A stretch of 64,000 bases of DNA from positions 1-64,000 of the forward strand of contig JADJXQ010000001.1 of assembly GCA_016710335.1 (NCBI GenBank). Direction: 5' to 3'. How positions within the stretch are numbered: the first letter of the stretch is position 1; every line of letters starts with the position of its first letter. Positions 37,250 through 44,973 of the stretch are shown piece by piece. This stretch comes from Rhodospirillales bacterium (GTDB taxonomy: Bacteria > Pseudomonadota > Alphaproteobacteria > Rhodospirillales > Defluviicoccaceae). The translations under genes and the position numbers were made by a program. The notes under the pieces are model-generated. The model was not told where the DNA came from, did not search any database, and saw nothing but the letters and a program-made list of their open reading frames with translations.

Positions 37250-38275
37250 TCACGCCGCGGCGTAGAGGTGGACGCCGTCGGCCCGGCTTTGGCGCCGGAC
37301 TTGGCCCCGGTGCATCAGGTGGTGCAGGTGGGCGAGGGTCTCGCCGAGGGCGAACTGGGTCTGGTGCAGGTCCAGCTCCTGGGGGAACAGCACCTTGGCG
37401 AGTTCGGCGGCGGTGTGCTGGCCAGTGCATCCAGCCAGCAAGTGCTCCAGCCGCGCCTCGTGATGCGACGCCAGCTGGCTCAAGCGCTCGGAAACGCCGA
37501 CGAACGGGATGCCGTGGGACGGCAGCACGCGCGTGCTGGCGGGCAGGTTCTGAAGGTTGGCGATGGTGGCAAGGAAGTCGCTCAATGGCTCGGCCTCCGG
37601 CTCCGAGAAGTACACGCCGACCACCGGCGAGATCTTGGGGAGGATCTGGTCGCCGGCGATGATGGTGTCGAGTTCGGCACAGTGCAGGCATACGTGCTCC
37701 GGCGCATGACCGCGGCCGACCAGCACCCGCCAGTGGTGGCCGCCGATGTCGAAGCCCATGCCGTCGCGAATGCGCCGGTAGGCGCGCGGGATCGGCACGA
37801 CGCGGCTCGCGTATGTGTTGCCCCGCGCTTCGAGTTGCGCCAGAAGCTCGCCGCTGCAGCCGGCGCGGCGATAGAAGTCGGCGATGAGCGCCGTCATCTC
37901 CGGACCGGTGTCCATGCTCAGCATCCGGGCGTGAAGCCATTCGTTCTGGCTCATCCACAGATCGACACCCCACTCCTCGGTGAGCCAGCCGGCAAGGCCG
38001 GCATGGTCGGGGTGGAAGTGAGTGACGATCAGGCGCGTGATCGGCCGGCCGTCGAGGGCCGTCGCGAATAATTGGCGCCACAGGCTCTTGATCTCATCGG
38101 TATTGAGGCCGGTATCGACCAGCGTCCAGCCGTCACCGTCGGCCAGCAACCACAGATTGATATGGTTGAGAACGAACGGCAGCGGCATTCTGAGCCAGTA
38201 CACCCCCGGCACGATTTCCGACACCTCACCGCGTTGCGGGATGTCGTCCCGAAGCTTTTCCATGTGAGCTGACAC
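37250..38275 (-). CDS. MBL-fold metallo-hydrolase (LACTB2-like)
   Basis: 341 residues. Zinc motif THFHPDHAGLAGWL, DVTGL-type early strand TLVDTGLNTDEIKS, later GRGHAPEHVCLHCAE and AGDQILPKIS. The C-terminal part (LHQTQFALGETLAHLHHLMH) is a winged-helix-like tail common in LACTB2-type enzymes. It could be a thioesterase, glyoxalase II-like or nuclease. Start at ATG 38275, with an in-frame ATG at 38263. It is divergent from the methyltransferase. Function remains at family level. Confidence 0.85.
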   Translation of the reverse strand: MSAHMEKLRDDIPQRGEVSEIVPGVYWLRMPLPFVLNHINLWLLADGDGWTLVDTGLNTDEIKSLWRQLFATALDGRPITRLIVTHFHPDHAGLAGWLTEEWGVDLWMSQNEWLHARMLSMDTGPEMTALIADFYRRAGCSGELLAQLEARGNTYASRVVPIPRAYRRIRDGMGFDIGGHHWRVLVGRGHAPEHVCLHCAELDTIIAGDQILPKISPVVGVYFSEPEAEPLSDFLATIANLQNLPASTRVLPSHGIPFVGVSERLSQLASHHEARLEHLLAGCTGQHTAAELAKVLFPQELDLHQTQFALGETLAHLHHLMHRGQVRRQSRADGVHLYAAA

Positions 38276-38400
38276 CGTTGGTTAGGAGACGTGATGGTCG
38301 TCATAGAAGCACGAAAGCGACGCCGCGGTGAATGGCCTTGACCATGGCGCCCGTCGAGAAACCCCGTCGTCCGCGGCGCCGGCGCTGCTATAACAGGCGA

Positions 38401-39012
38401 ATGGCACATGAAGCCGGCGTTCAATCGCACCTCCGGATCACCGCACCGGAGCCGTGGGTGGCGCGGTTCGCGCCCCTGGTGCGACCCGGCGGAGGCGTGC
38501 TCGATGTGGCGTGCGGCGGCGGCCGTCACGCCCGCATGTTCCTCGAGCGCGGCCATTCGGCGACGTTGATCGACCGGGACGTCGGCGCGGTGCTCGACCT
38601 GGCGGGGCACCCGCTGGCCGAGGTCATGGAGTTCGATCTCGAGCAGGGGAGCACATGGCCCTTGCCCGATCGCACCTTTGCCGCCGTGGTGGTGGTCAAT
38701 TACCTCCACCGTCCGCTGTTCCCCTACCTGATCCAGGCCCTTGCGGACGGCGGCGTGCTGATCTACGACACCTTCGCCCGCGGCAACGAGCGCTTCAACC
38801 GGCCGCGCAACCCTGATCATCTGTTGAAGGCGGGCGAGTTGCTCGACGCCGTCCGCGGCGTCGTCGGCGTGCATGTCGTCGCGTACGAACACGGCATCGC
38901 CGTTGACGCATCCTGCCCGGGCGTCAAGCAGCGCATCTGCGCCGTCATCAGCCGCACCCCCACCCCGCGCCCCGACGGCGAACCGGAACCGCAGCCGCTA
39001 CAGCCGCGATAG
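38401..39012 (+). CDS. Class I SAM-dependent methyltransferase
   Basis: 203 residues. SAM-binding segment GGGVLDVACGGGRHARMFLE, then SATLIDRDVGAVLDLAGH, FAAVVVVNYLHRPLFPYLIQ and IYDTFARGNERFNRPRNPDH. The GNERFNRPRNPDHLL block is typical of a conserved alphaproteobacterial branch (TehB-like annotation in databases). Target is unknown. ATG 38401 chosen; an upstream in-frame start adds an arginine-rich tail. Followed by a candidate small RNA and terminator. Confidence 0.8.
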   Translation: MAHEAGVQSHLRITAPEPWVARFAPLVRPGGGVLDVACGGGRHARMFLERGHSATLIDRDVGAVLDLAGHPLAEVMEFDLEQGSTWPLPDRTFAAVVVVNYLHRPLFPYLIQALADGGVLIYDTFARGNERFNRPRNPDHLLKAGELLDAVRGVVGVHVVAYEHGIAVDASCPGVKQRICAVISRTPTPRPDGEPEPQPLQPR

Positions 39013-39094
39013 CAGCGTCGGCGACAACTGCAGACGTTTTTCGCGAATGCTGCGCCGCGTTAATCGTGCCTTAAGGGTTGGCGGGATATATTTG

Positions 39095-39150
39095 CGTCAT
39101 CACGTTCCTCCTCCTCCGACTAGGGCCGGCAGCGATGCCGGCCTTTTTTT
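39095..39150 (+). ncRNA. Candidate small RNA with anti-Shine-Dalgarno-like CCUCCUCCUCC
   Basis: A short unit reads GCGTCATCACGTTCCTCCTCC, TCCGACTAG and then a strong intrinsic terminator. A -10-like TATATT (39087-39092) lies just upstream, and no coding frame uses this region. CCUCCUCC loops that pair with ribosome-binding sites are known in alphaproteobacterial sRNA families. The 5' end and length (about 55 nt) are inferred. Alternatively it is only the 3' UTR of the methyltransferase transcript. Confidence 0.42.
39124..39150 (+). terminator. Intrinsic terminator
   Basis: GGCCGGC, loop AGCGAT, GCCGGCC followed by seven T. A 7-bp GC stem with T-run on the plus strand, ending either the methyltransferase transcript or the candidate sRNA. 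Confidence 0.88.
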
Positions 39151-39247
39151 CTGCACGCGCATCGCTCGAGCCGCCGATGACGCGATTGATGACGCACTGC
39201 GCAATGGATGCTTGAGGGGGGCAGCGTTCGGCGATAGTGTGCGGCCC

Positions 39248-39589
39248 ATGCGGTACATCATGCTCATCGCCCTGGTGGCTCTGGTCGGCGCCTGCACCGA
39301 ATTGTCGGAGCCGACGGTGGTTCGCTACGAAGTGCCCAGCCCGTTCTATGTGCGCCACATCCCCTGGATGGACAGCAACCAGGAAGTCGACGCCCTGGCC
39401 ACGGACTTGTGCACCGACGCCGGCGGCAACGCGGCGGAGTTGGTCAGTTCAATGCAGACGTACGGCTACGACACGCGCTACGCGACGTACCGGTGCGTCG
39501 GGCTCCAACCTCCCGCCATAACCGCCGTTCCGGCCTCCGGAGCGTCCGGGGAGCCGGGACTGCCGCCGGTCAATATGCCCGAGAAGTAG
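39248..39589 (+). CDS. Small lipoprotein, 113 aa
   Basis: Starts MRYIMLIALVALVGACTEL: a short signal peptide with lipobox LVGAC, so the mature protein would be lipidated at that cysteine. The rest is soluble with two further cysteines (DLCTDAGGN and TYRCVGLQPP), possibly disulfide-bonded, and a Pro-rich end. Family not recognised. It lies between the intrinsic terminator and the pse cluster, 64 bp before pseB, on the same strand. No role can be assigned. Confidence 0.75.
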   Translation: MRYIMLIALVALVGACTELSEPTVVRYEVPSPFYVRHIPWMDSNQEVDALATDLCTDAGGNAAELVSSMQTYGYDTRYATYRCVGLQPPAITAVPASGASGEPGLPPVNMPEK

Positions 39590-39653
39590 TTCCTCGCGCG
39601 ATGGAGTTTCGGCGGCCGTCCTGTTCCGCCAGCCCGCTTTCAACGGCCCACTC

Positions 39654-40679
39654 ATGAACCCCTGGTTTCAGCCGGTCCTCGACCTCAACGGCAAGTCCGT
39701 GCTCGTCACCGGCGGCACAGGATCGTTTGGGGCCCACTTCGTCGGAACCGTGGTCGAGCGCTACCACCCGCGCAAGCTGATCGTTTTTTCCAGGGACGAA
39801 CTCAAGCAGTACGACATGCAGCAGTCGTACGGCATGGACCGTTACCCGTTCATGCGTTACTTCATCGGCGACGTGCGGGACAGGGACCGCCTGGAGATGG
39901 CGATGCGCGACGTGGATATCGTCGTGCACGCGGCGGCGATGAAGCAGATTCCGGCCGCCGAATACAATCCGTTCGAGTGCATCCAGACCAACGTCCACGG
40001 CGCCGAGAACGTCGTTCGCGCCGCGTTGCGCGCCAAGGTCGGCCACGTCATCGCGCTCTCCAGCGACAAGGCGGTTAGCCCCATCAATCTCTACGGCGCC
40101 AGCAAGCTCGCGGCCGACAAGATTCTCGTCGCCGCCAACCACATCAGCGGCGATGGCGGCACCCGTTACGCGGTCGTGCGCTACGGCAACGTGCTGGGCT
40201 CTCGCGGCAGCGTCGTTCCCCTCTATCGCCGGCTCAAGGAGGACGGCTGCCTGAGCCTGCCGGTAACCGACGAACGGATGACGCGGTTCTGGATCACCCT
40301 GGCGCAGGGGGTGGATTTCGTGCTGTCGTCGCTGGCGTTGATGACCGGCGGCGAGATCTTCGTGCCCAAGATCCCGAGCATGTCCATCGTGGACCTGTGC
40401 CGCGCCGTCGCGCCGGAGATGGCGACCCACGTGGTCGGCATCCGGCCGGGAGAGAAGCTGCACGAAGTGATGATCACCGAGGACGACGCCCGCACTACGC
40501 TGGAGCTTGCGGACCGCTACGTCATCGCCCCGCCCAAGCCGCACCCCAAGTTCGATCCCGAGGCCTACGCCCGCCTCGGCGCCACCGCGGTCGGCGAGGC
40601 GTTTCGTTATGCCTCCAACACCAACGAAGCCTGGCTGAGCGGCGAGGATCTGCACGCGCTCCTTGCCGCAGCCGGCTGA
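39654..40679 (+). CDS. pseB: UDP-GlcNAc 4,6-dehydratase (inverting) PseB
   Basis: 341 residues of the extended SDR family. Nucleotide motif VLVTGGTGSFGAHFVGTVVE, IVFSRDELKQYDMQQSY, the catalytic region VHAAAMKQIPAAEYNPFECI, LSSDKAVSPINLYGASKLAA (YxxxK with K adjacent) and RYGNVLGSRGSVVPLYRRL. MKQIPAAEYNP and the lack of an N-terminal membrane domain are PseB-type. First step to CMP-pseudaminic acid, which is used for flagellin or surface glycans. Starts the block of closely spaced genes. Confidence 0.95.
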   Translation: MNPWFQPVLDLNGKSVLVTGGTGSFGAHFVGTVVERYHPRKLIVFSRDELKQYDMQQSYGMDRYPFMRYFIGDVRDRDRLEMAMRDVDIVVHAAAMKQIPAAEYNPFECIQTNVHGAENVVRAALRAKVGHVIALSSDKAVSPINLYGASKLAADKILVAANHISGDGGTRYAVVRYGNVLGSRGSVVPLYRRLKEDGCLSLPVTDERMTRFWITLAQGVDFVLSSLALMTGGEIFVPKIPSMSIVDLCRAVAPEMATHVVGIRPGEKLHEVMITEDDARTTLELADRYVIAPPKPHPKFDPEAYARLGATAVGEAFRYASNTNEAWLSGEDLHALLAAAG

Positions 40680-40698
40680 CCGGGGAGCCTTGCGGACC

Positions 40699-41910
40699 AT
40701 GGCCGACGACTTCCTCCCCTACGGCCGTCAGGTCATCGACGGCGCCGACCGGGCGGCGGTCGCATCGGTGCTCGACGGCGACATCCTCACCACCGGACCG
40801 TACGTGGAGGCCTTCGAGCAGGGGCTGTGCCGGGCCACGGGCGCCGCCCACGCCGTCGCCTGCTCGAGCGGCACCGCCGCGCTGCACCTGGCGGCGCTCA
40901 CGCTTGGTCTCGGACCCGGCGACCGCGTCGTCGTTCCGGCGGTCACCTTCGCCGCCACCGCCAACGCCGCCCGCTTCGTCGGCGCCGACGTCATCTTCGC
41001 CGACATCGACCCGGACACCGGGCTGATGACGCCGGAGACGTTCGCCGCTGCTCTGGAAACCGGCGCCGATGGCCGAGTTCGCGCGGTATTTCCGGTGCAT
41101 CTGGGCGGCCACACCGTCGACATGGACGGAATCGCGGCGATCGCCGGTCCGCGGGAACTGGCCGTCGTCGAGGACGCGGCGCACGCCATCGGCGGCCGGG
41201 TCGAGGCGGACGATGATTGGCTCGCGGTGGGCGCCTGCCGCTACTCCCACATGACCACGTTCTCGTTCCATCCGGTCAAGACCATCACCAGCGGCGAAGG
41301 CGGCGCGATCACCACCAACGACGCGGACCTGGCGGCGCGCCTCAAGCGATTCCGCAACCACGGCATCATCCGCGAGGCGGATGAGTTCCAGCAGCGGGAG
41401 CTCGCCTTTGGCCCCGACGGCGCCGCCAACCCCTGGTACTACGAGATCGCCGAGATCGGCTTCAACTACCGCATCACCGACCTGCAGTGTGCACTGGGCC
41501 TCAGCCAGCTGGACAAGCTGGAAGGCTTCGTTGCCCGGCGCGCCGCCCTGGTCGAGCGCTACCGCCACGCGCTGGCGCCGCTTGCCCCGGCGATCCGACC
41601 GTTGACGGCGCGTCGCGGATGCCGGCCGGGCTGGCATCTCATGGTGGCGCTGATCGACTTCGCCGGCCTTGGCGTCGATCGGGCGACGGTGATGCGCCGC
41701 CTCGCCGGGCGCGGCATCGGCAGCCAGGTGCACTACATGCCGCTCCACATGCAGCCCTGCTACACACGACTTTACGGCCGGCAGTCGCTTCCCGGCGCCG
41801 AGGCCTACTACGCCCGGGCGATGTCGCTGCCGCTGTTTGCGGACATGAGCGACGCCGATGTGGACCGGGTGGTCGCAGCCCTCACCGAGGAGGTCGGGCT
41901 GGTCCGATGA
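40699..41910 (+). CDS. pseC: PseC-type aminotransferase
   Basis: 403 residues of the DegT/DnrJ/EryC1 PLP aminotransferases. FLPYGRQVIDGADRAAVASV, CSSGTAALHLAALTLGLGPG, PVTFAATANAARF-like region, VEDAAHAIGG, MTTFSFHPVKTITSGEGGA (PLP lysine) and FNYRITDLQCALGLSQLDKL. Adds the C4 amino group of the pseudaminic acid precursor. ATG 40699, 20 bp after pseB. The stop overlaps the pseF start (ATGA). Confidence 0.93.
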   Translation: MADDFLPYGRQVIDGADRAAVASVLDGDILTTGPYVEAFEQGLCRATGAAHAVACSSGTAALHLAALTLGLGPGDRVVVPAVTFAATANAARFVGADVIFADIDPDTGLMTPETFAAALETGADGRVRAVFPVHLGGHTVDMDGIAAIAGPRELAVVEDAAHAIGGRVEADDDWLAVGACRYSHMTTFSFHPVKTITSGEGGAITTNDADLAARLKRFRNHGIIREADEFQQRELAFGPDGAANPWYYEIAEIGFNYRITDLQCALGLSQLDKLEGFVARRAALVERYRHALAPLAPAIRPLTARRGCRPGWHLMVALIDFAGLGVDRATVMRRLAGRGIGSQVHYMPLHMQPCYTRLYGRQSLPGAEAYYARAMSLPLFADMSDADVDRVVAALTEEVGLVR

Positions 41911-42704
41911 CCACGGCGGCGATCGTCCAGGCGCGGGTCGGCTCGACCCGCCTGCCGGGCAAGGTTCTGGAACGACTGGGCGGGGCAACGGTGCTGACGG
42001 AGGTATTGCGTCGATGCCAAGCGGCGCCCGGCATCGACGTGGTCTGCTGCGCGGCGCCGGACGACGCCGACAATGACGTGATCGAGGAGGACGCGCTGCG
42101 AGCCGGCTCAGTAGTATTTCGCGGCGCCGAGTCGGATGTCCTCGGGCGCTACGTGGGCGCCGCCCGCCTGGTCGAGGCCGACATCGTGCTGCGGGTGACG
42201 AGCGACTGCCCGCTGATCGATCCGGAGGTGTGTGGTGCGGTGGCGGCTCTGGTCCGCGACGAGCGCTTCGACTACGCCGCCAACAACATGCCGCCGAGTT
42301 GGCCGCACGGCCTCGACTGCGAGGCGTTGACGATGGACTGGCTGCAGCGGGCGGCGGATGAGGCCGACGCCGCGGCAGAGCGGGAACATGTCACCCCCTA
42401 CATCCGCCGTCATCCCGACGCCCGGCGCGCCAATCTCCTCTGTCCGGACGCGGGCGTCAGCGGCCATCGCTGGACCCTCGACACCTCCGAAGACCTTCAC
42501 CGGATCCGGCGCATTTTCGCGAAGCTGCCGGCCGGCGCCGGGTGTTCCGCCTACCGCACGTCGCTGGCGTGCGCCGATGACGACGGCGGCGCCGCAGCCG
42601 ACGGCCGCGCGGGCGTATATCTGCCGGAGAGACTCGACCATGACGTCGTGCAATTCTCCTGGTCGGACGAGCGCGGCTACACACTCCTCAAGGTCGGGTC
42701 ATGA
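41907..42704 (+). CDS. pseF: Pseudaminic acid cytidylyltransferase PseF
   Basis: 265 residues, COG1861/SpsF-type cytidylyltransferase fold. IVQARVGSTRLPGKVLERLG is the nucleotide-binding start, VLRVTSDCPLIDPEVCGAVA the metal/substrate region and YAANNMPPSWPHGLDCEALT a family block. It activates pseudaminic acid with CTP to give CMP-Pse. Overlaps pseC by 4 bp and the methylase by 4 bp. Product is longer than in the short PseF of Campylobacter, the usual alphaproteobacterial form. The C-terminal extension has ~60 residues without a motif. Confidence 0.85.
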   Translation: MTTAAIVQARVGSTRLPGKVLERLGGATVLTEVLRRCQAAPGIDVVCCAAPDDADNDVIEEDALRAGSVVFRGAESDVLGRYVGAARLVEADIVLRVTSDCPLIDPEVCGAVAALVRDERFDYAANNMPPSWPHGLDCEALTMDWLQRAADEADAAAEREHVTPYIRRHPDARRANLLCPDAGVSGHRWTLDTSEDLHRIRRIFAKLPAGAGCSAYRTSLACADDDGGAAADGRAGVYLPERLDHDVVQFSWSDERGYTLLKVGS

Positions 42705-43357
42705 CGGACTGGAGCACGGAACAGGAGGCGTTTTGGGCGGGCGCATTCGGGGACGCCTACACGGACCGCAACCTCGGACCTGAAGCCCTTGCCAATCGGG
42801 TGGCGCTGTTTGCGAAAGTTCTCGACCACGCCGCCGACGCCGAGACGTTTTTGGAACTGGGGGCCGGGGCCGGTCTCAACGTTCGCGCCATCCGCGTGCT
42901 CCGGCCCGCCGCCCGGATCACCGCCGTCGAGATCAACGACGCTGCAGTAAAGCATCTGAAGCGGCTCGGCCCGGAGGTCGAAACGGTCCATCAGTCCATC
43001 TTGACGTTCGAACCGCGGCGGCAATACGACGTGACGCTGACCCGCGGCGTCCTCATTCACATCGCCCCGGAGCAACTGCCCGCAGTCTATGACACGCTGT
43101 ACGCCGCGTCCTGCCGGTACGTGTGCATCATCGAATACTACAACCCCGCTCCCGTCGAAGTTCCGTACCGGGGCCAGGGCGGAAAACTGTTCAAGCGCGA
43201 TTTCGCAGGAGACATGCTCGATCGCTTCCCGGACCTGGAACTGCTCGGCTACGGCTTCGTCTACCGCCGCGATCCCTGGCCCCAGGACGATGTCACGTGG
43301 TTTGTGATGCGGAAGCGCGACCCTCGCCCACCCGGCGTTCCCGCTCACCATCCATGA
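42701..43357 (+). CDS. Pseudaminic-acid-biosynthesis-associated methylase
   Basis: 218 residues. SAM motif FLELGAGAGLNVRAIRVLRP with ARITAVEINDAAVKHLKRLG, TLTRGVLIHIAPEQLPAVYD and IIEYYNPAPVEVPYRGQGGK. This matches the methylase type that sits in pse clusters (the TIGR03587-type family). Role is thought to be sugar or precursor methylation; unproven. ATG 42701 overlaps the pseF stop; its TGA overlaps the next ATG. Confidence 0.88.
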   Translation: MTDWSTEQEAFWAGAFGDAYTDRNLGPEALANRVALFAKVLDHAADAETFLELGAGAGLNVRAIRVLRPAARITAVEINDAAVKHLKRLGPEVETVHQSILTFEPRRQYDVTLTRGVLIHIAPEQLPAVYDTLYAASCRYVCIIEYYNPAPVEVPYRGQGGKLFKRDFAGDMLDRFPDLELLGYGFVYRRDPWPQDDVTWFVMRKRDPRPPGVPAHHP

Positions 43358-44973
43358 TGAACCGGCCGGCGCCTCTCCGGGCCGATGCGCAGGCGCCTGC
43401 GGAGCAGCGGGTGTTCGCCGCCGATGCCGAATCGATCGACGAGATGGGCGTCGGGCGGTGGCGGACGGCATGGCGCTGTCCCGTCTCCGAGGACAGCTTC
43501 TTGGCCATGGCCGACAGCGTCGGGAACCGGCTGGCGCGCCTGCTTGCCGAGGCCACACCCGCTGCTCGGGATATGCTGCTTGCGGACGTCGTGTTCGTCC
43601 TCGTGCATCTCATCCAGCATATGCACGCGCGCGAGGTGGAGAGCCTTTGCGCCTCAGGTACCCGCTTCGTTTACGGCCCGGCTTCGGCCCCGGTCGTTCG
43701 GCCGGACTGGGCAGCGCTCGGCGCCGCCCACGATGCTTGGGTGACGGCTGGCCGAAGCCGGCGGCAGCAGTTGCGCGGCATGGCCAAGTCGGTCCTGCTG
43801 AACCGGCCGGCGGCTCTGGTGCGAGCCGCCGCCGCCGGGCGTCTCCGCCCGGACGCCTGGGCGATCGGCAGCAGAAGCTGGCTTCGCGCCGAATATGTTG
43901 CAAAGCGAGGCCTGCTCTGCCGCTATGACGATGCCGACGTCATTCTTGCGGAAACCAGGGCAGCGATTGGGGAAAACCCGAGTTTGCTGCGTCCCGCCCT
44001 CTCCGCGTTCGTCAGCGACATGGATCGTCTCCTGAAGGACCGGTGCGGCGCGAGACTGGACCGCGATCGAATCGTCTCTGCCTGGTGGCGCCGCCTGTCA
44101 ACCCTCGCCCCCGCGTACAACGCGATCGCCGCGCGCCGCGATCTGCCCGCGACCCTGCTGTTGACCAACCAGGGGATCCCTCTCAACCGGACCATCGCCC
44201 TGGCGGCGCGGCGGCGGGGCGTCCGCGTCGTCGGGTTCAGCCACGGGAACGAGCCGGGCAACGTCGACGTCAGCGGCGGCGGCGCCGTGCAGCACGCGCC
44301 CTGCAACGAGTTCGTCTGCATCTCGAAAGCATCGGCCGACGTGCACGCCGACAACTACCGCACCGGCGGGCTCGCCGGCCTGTACCCGGTGTCGTTCACC
44401 TCCGCCGCGACGCGTCACTACCTCGACCTCTCGGCCCAGGCGTCCCGCCGGCCCCTGCCGGCCGCGGTGCGCCGGGTGATGGTGATGGGCTACCCGCTCG
44501 TTCCGCACCGCTATTCATTCCGGGGCGGGTTGTACTTTCCCTATCAGCTCGACATCCAGATGCGGATGATCGAGCTTCTCATCGAGAACGGGTTCACCGC
44601 CCTCTACAAGGCGCATCCGGAGATGAAGGGGGCCGGAGATTCGTTTTTCCGCGACCTCGGCGCCGAAGTGATCCCCGCACCGTTCGAGCAGGCCTGGAGC
44701 GAGGCGGACGCCCTGATCTTCACGTATCCGTTGACCAGCACCTTCGGCGTCGCCCTCTGCACCAACCGTCCGATCATCGTCCTCGACGTGGAGGGATTAG
44801 CGTGGAACCCGGAACCCCTCGCTCTGCTTCGAGACCGCTGCACTCTCATCCCGGCGTCGTACGATGATCGCGACCGGATCCGATTCGATACGGGCGCATT
44901 GGTCGAGGCCCTGCGCCGCCCAACCAGCGAGCCGGACCAGAGCTATGTCCGGCGCATGATGAGCGATGGCTGA
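43354..44973 (+). CDS. Unassigned 539-aa protein of the pse cluster, putative GT-B glycosyltransferase
   Basis: Cytosolic, without signal or transmembrane segments. A helical N-terminal ~200 residues (MADSVGNRLARLLAEATPAA, VFVLVHLIQHMHAREVESL) precede a C-terminal half with RGVRVVGFSHGNEPGNVDV, VVMVMGYPLVPHRY-like VMVMGYPLVPHRYSFRGGLY, GFTALYKAHPEMKGAG, FSEADALIFTYPL-like SEADALIFTYPLTSTFGVAL and NRPIIVLD. The H-rich early loop, KAHPEM and the SxxAxxYxL-type block resemble GT-B transferases of the CDP-glycerol/Kps-type group. No exact family is recognised. Because it sits between the methylase and pseG with overlaps on both sides, attachment or transfer of pseudaminic acid is a fair inference. 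Start ATG 43354 is coupled to the methylase stop. Confidence 0.75.
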   Translation: MMNRPAPLRADAQAPAEQRVFAADAESIDEMGVGRWRTAWRCPVSEDSFLAMADSVGNRLARLLAEATPAARDMLLADVVFVLVHLIQHMHAREVESLCASGTRFVYGPASAPVVRPDWAALGAAHDAWVTAGRSRRQQLRGMAKSVLLNRPAALVRAAAAGRLRPDAWAIGSRSWLRAEYVAKRGLLCRYDDADVILAETRAAIGENPSLLRPALSAFVSDMDRLLKDRCGARLDRDRIVSAWWRRLSTLAPAYNAIAARRDLPATLLLTNQGIPLNRTIALAARRRGVRVVGFSHGNEPGNVDVSGGGAVQHAPCNEFVCISKASADVHADNYRTGGLAGLYPVSFTSAATRHYLDLSAQASRRPLPAAVRRVMVMGYPLVPHRYSFRGGLYFPYQLDIQMRMIELLIENGFTALYKAHPEMKGAGDSFFRDLGAEVIPAPFEQAWSEADALIFTYPLTSTFGVALCTNRPIIVLDVEGLAWNPEPLALLRDRCTLIPASYDDRDRIRFDTGALVEALRRPTSEPDQSYVRRMMSDG

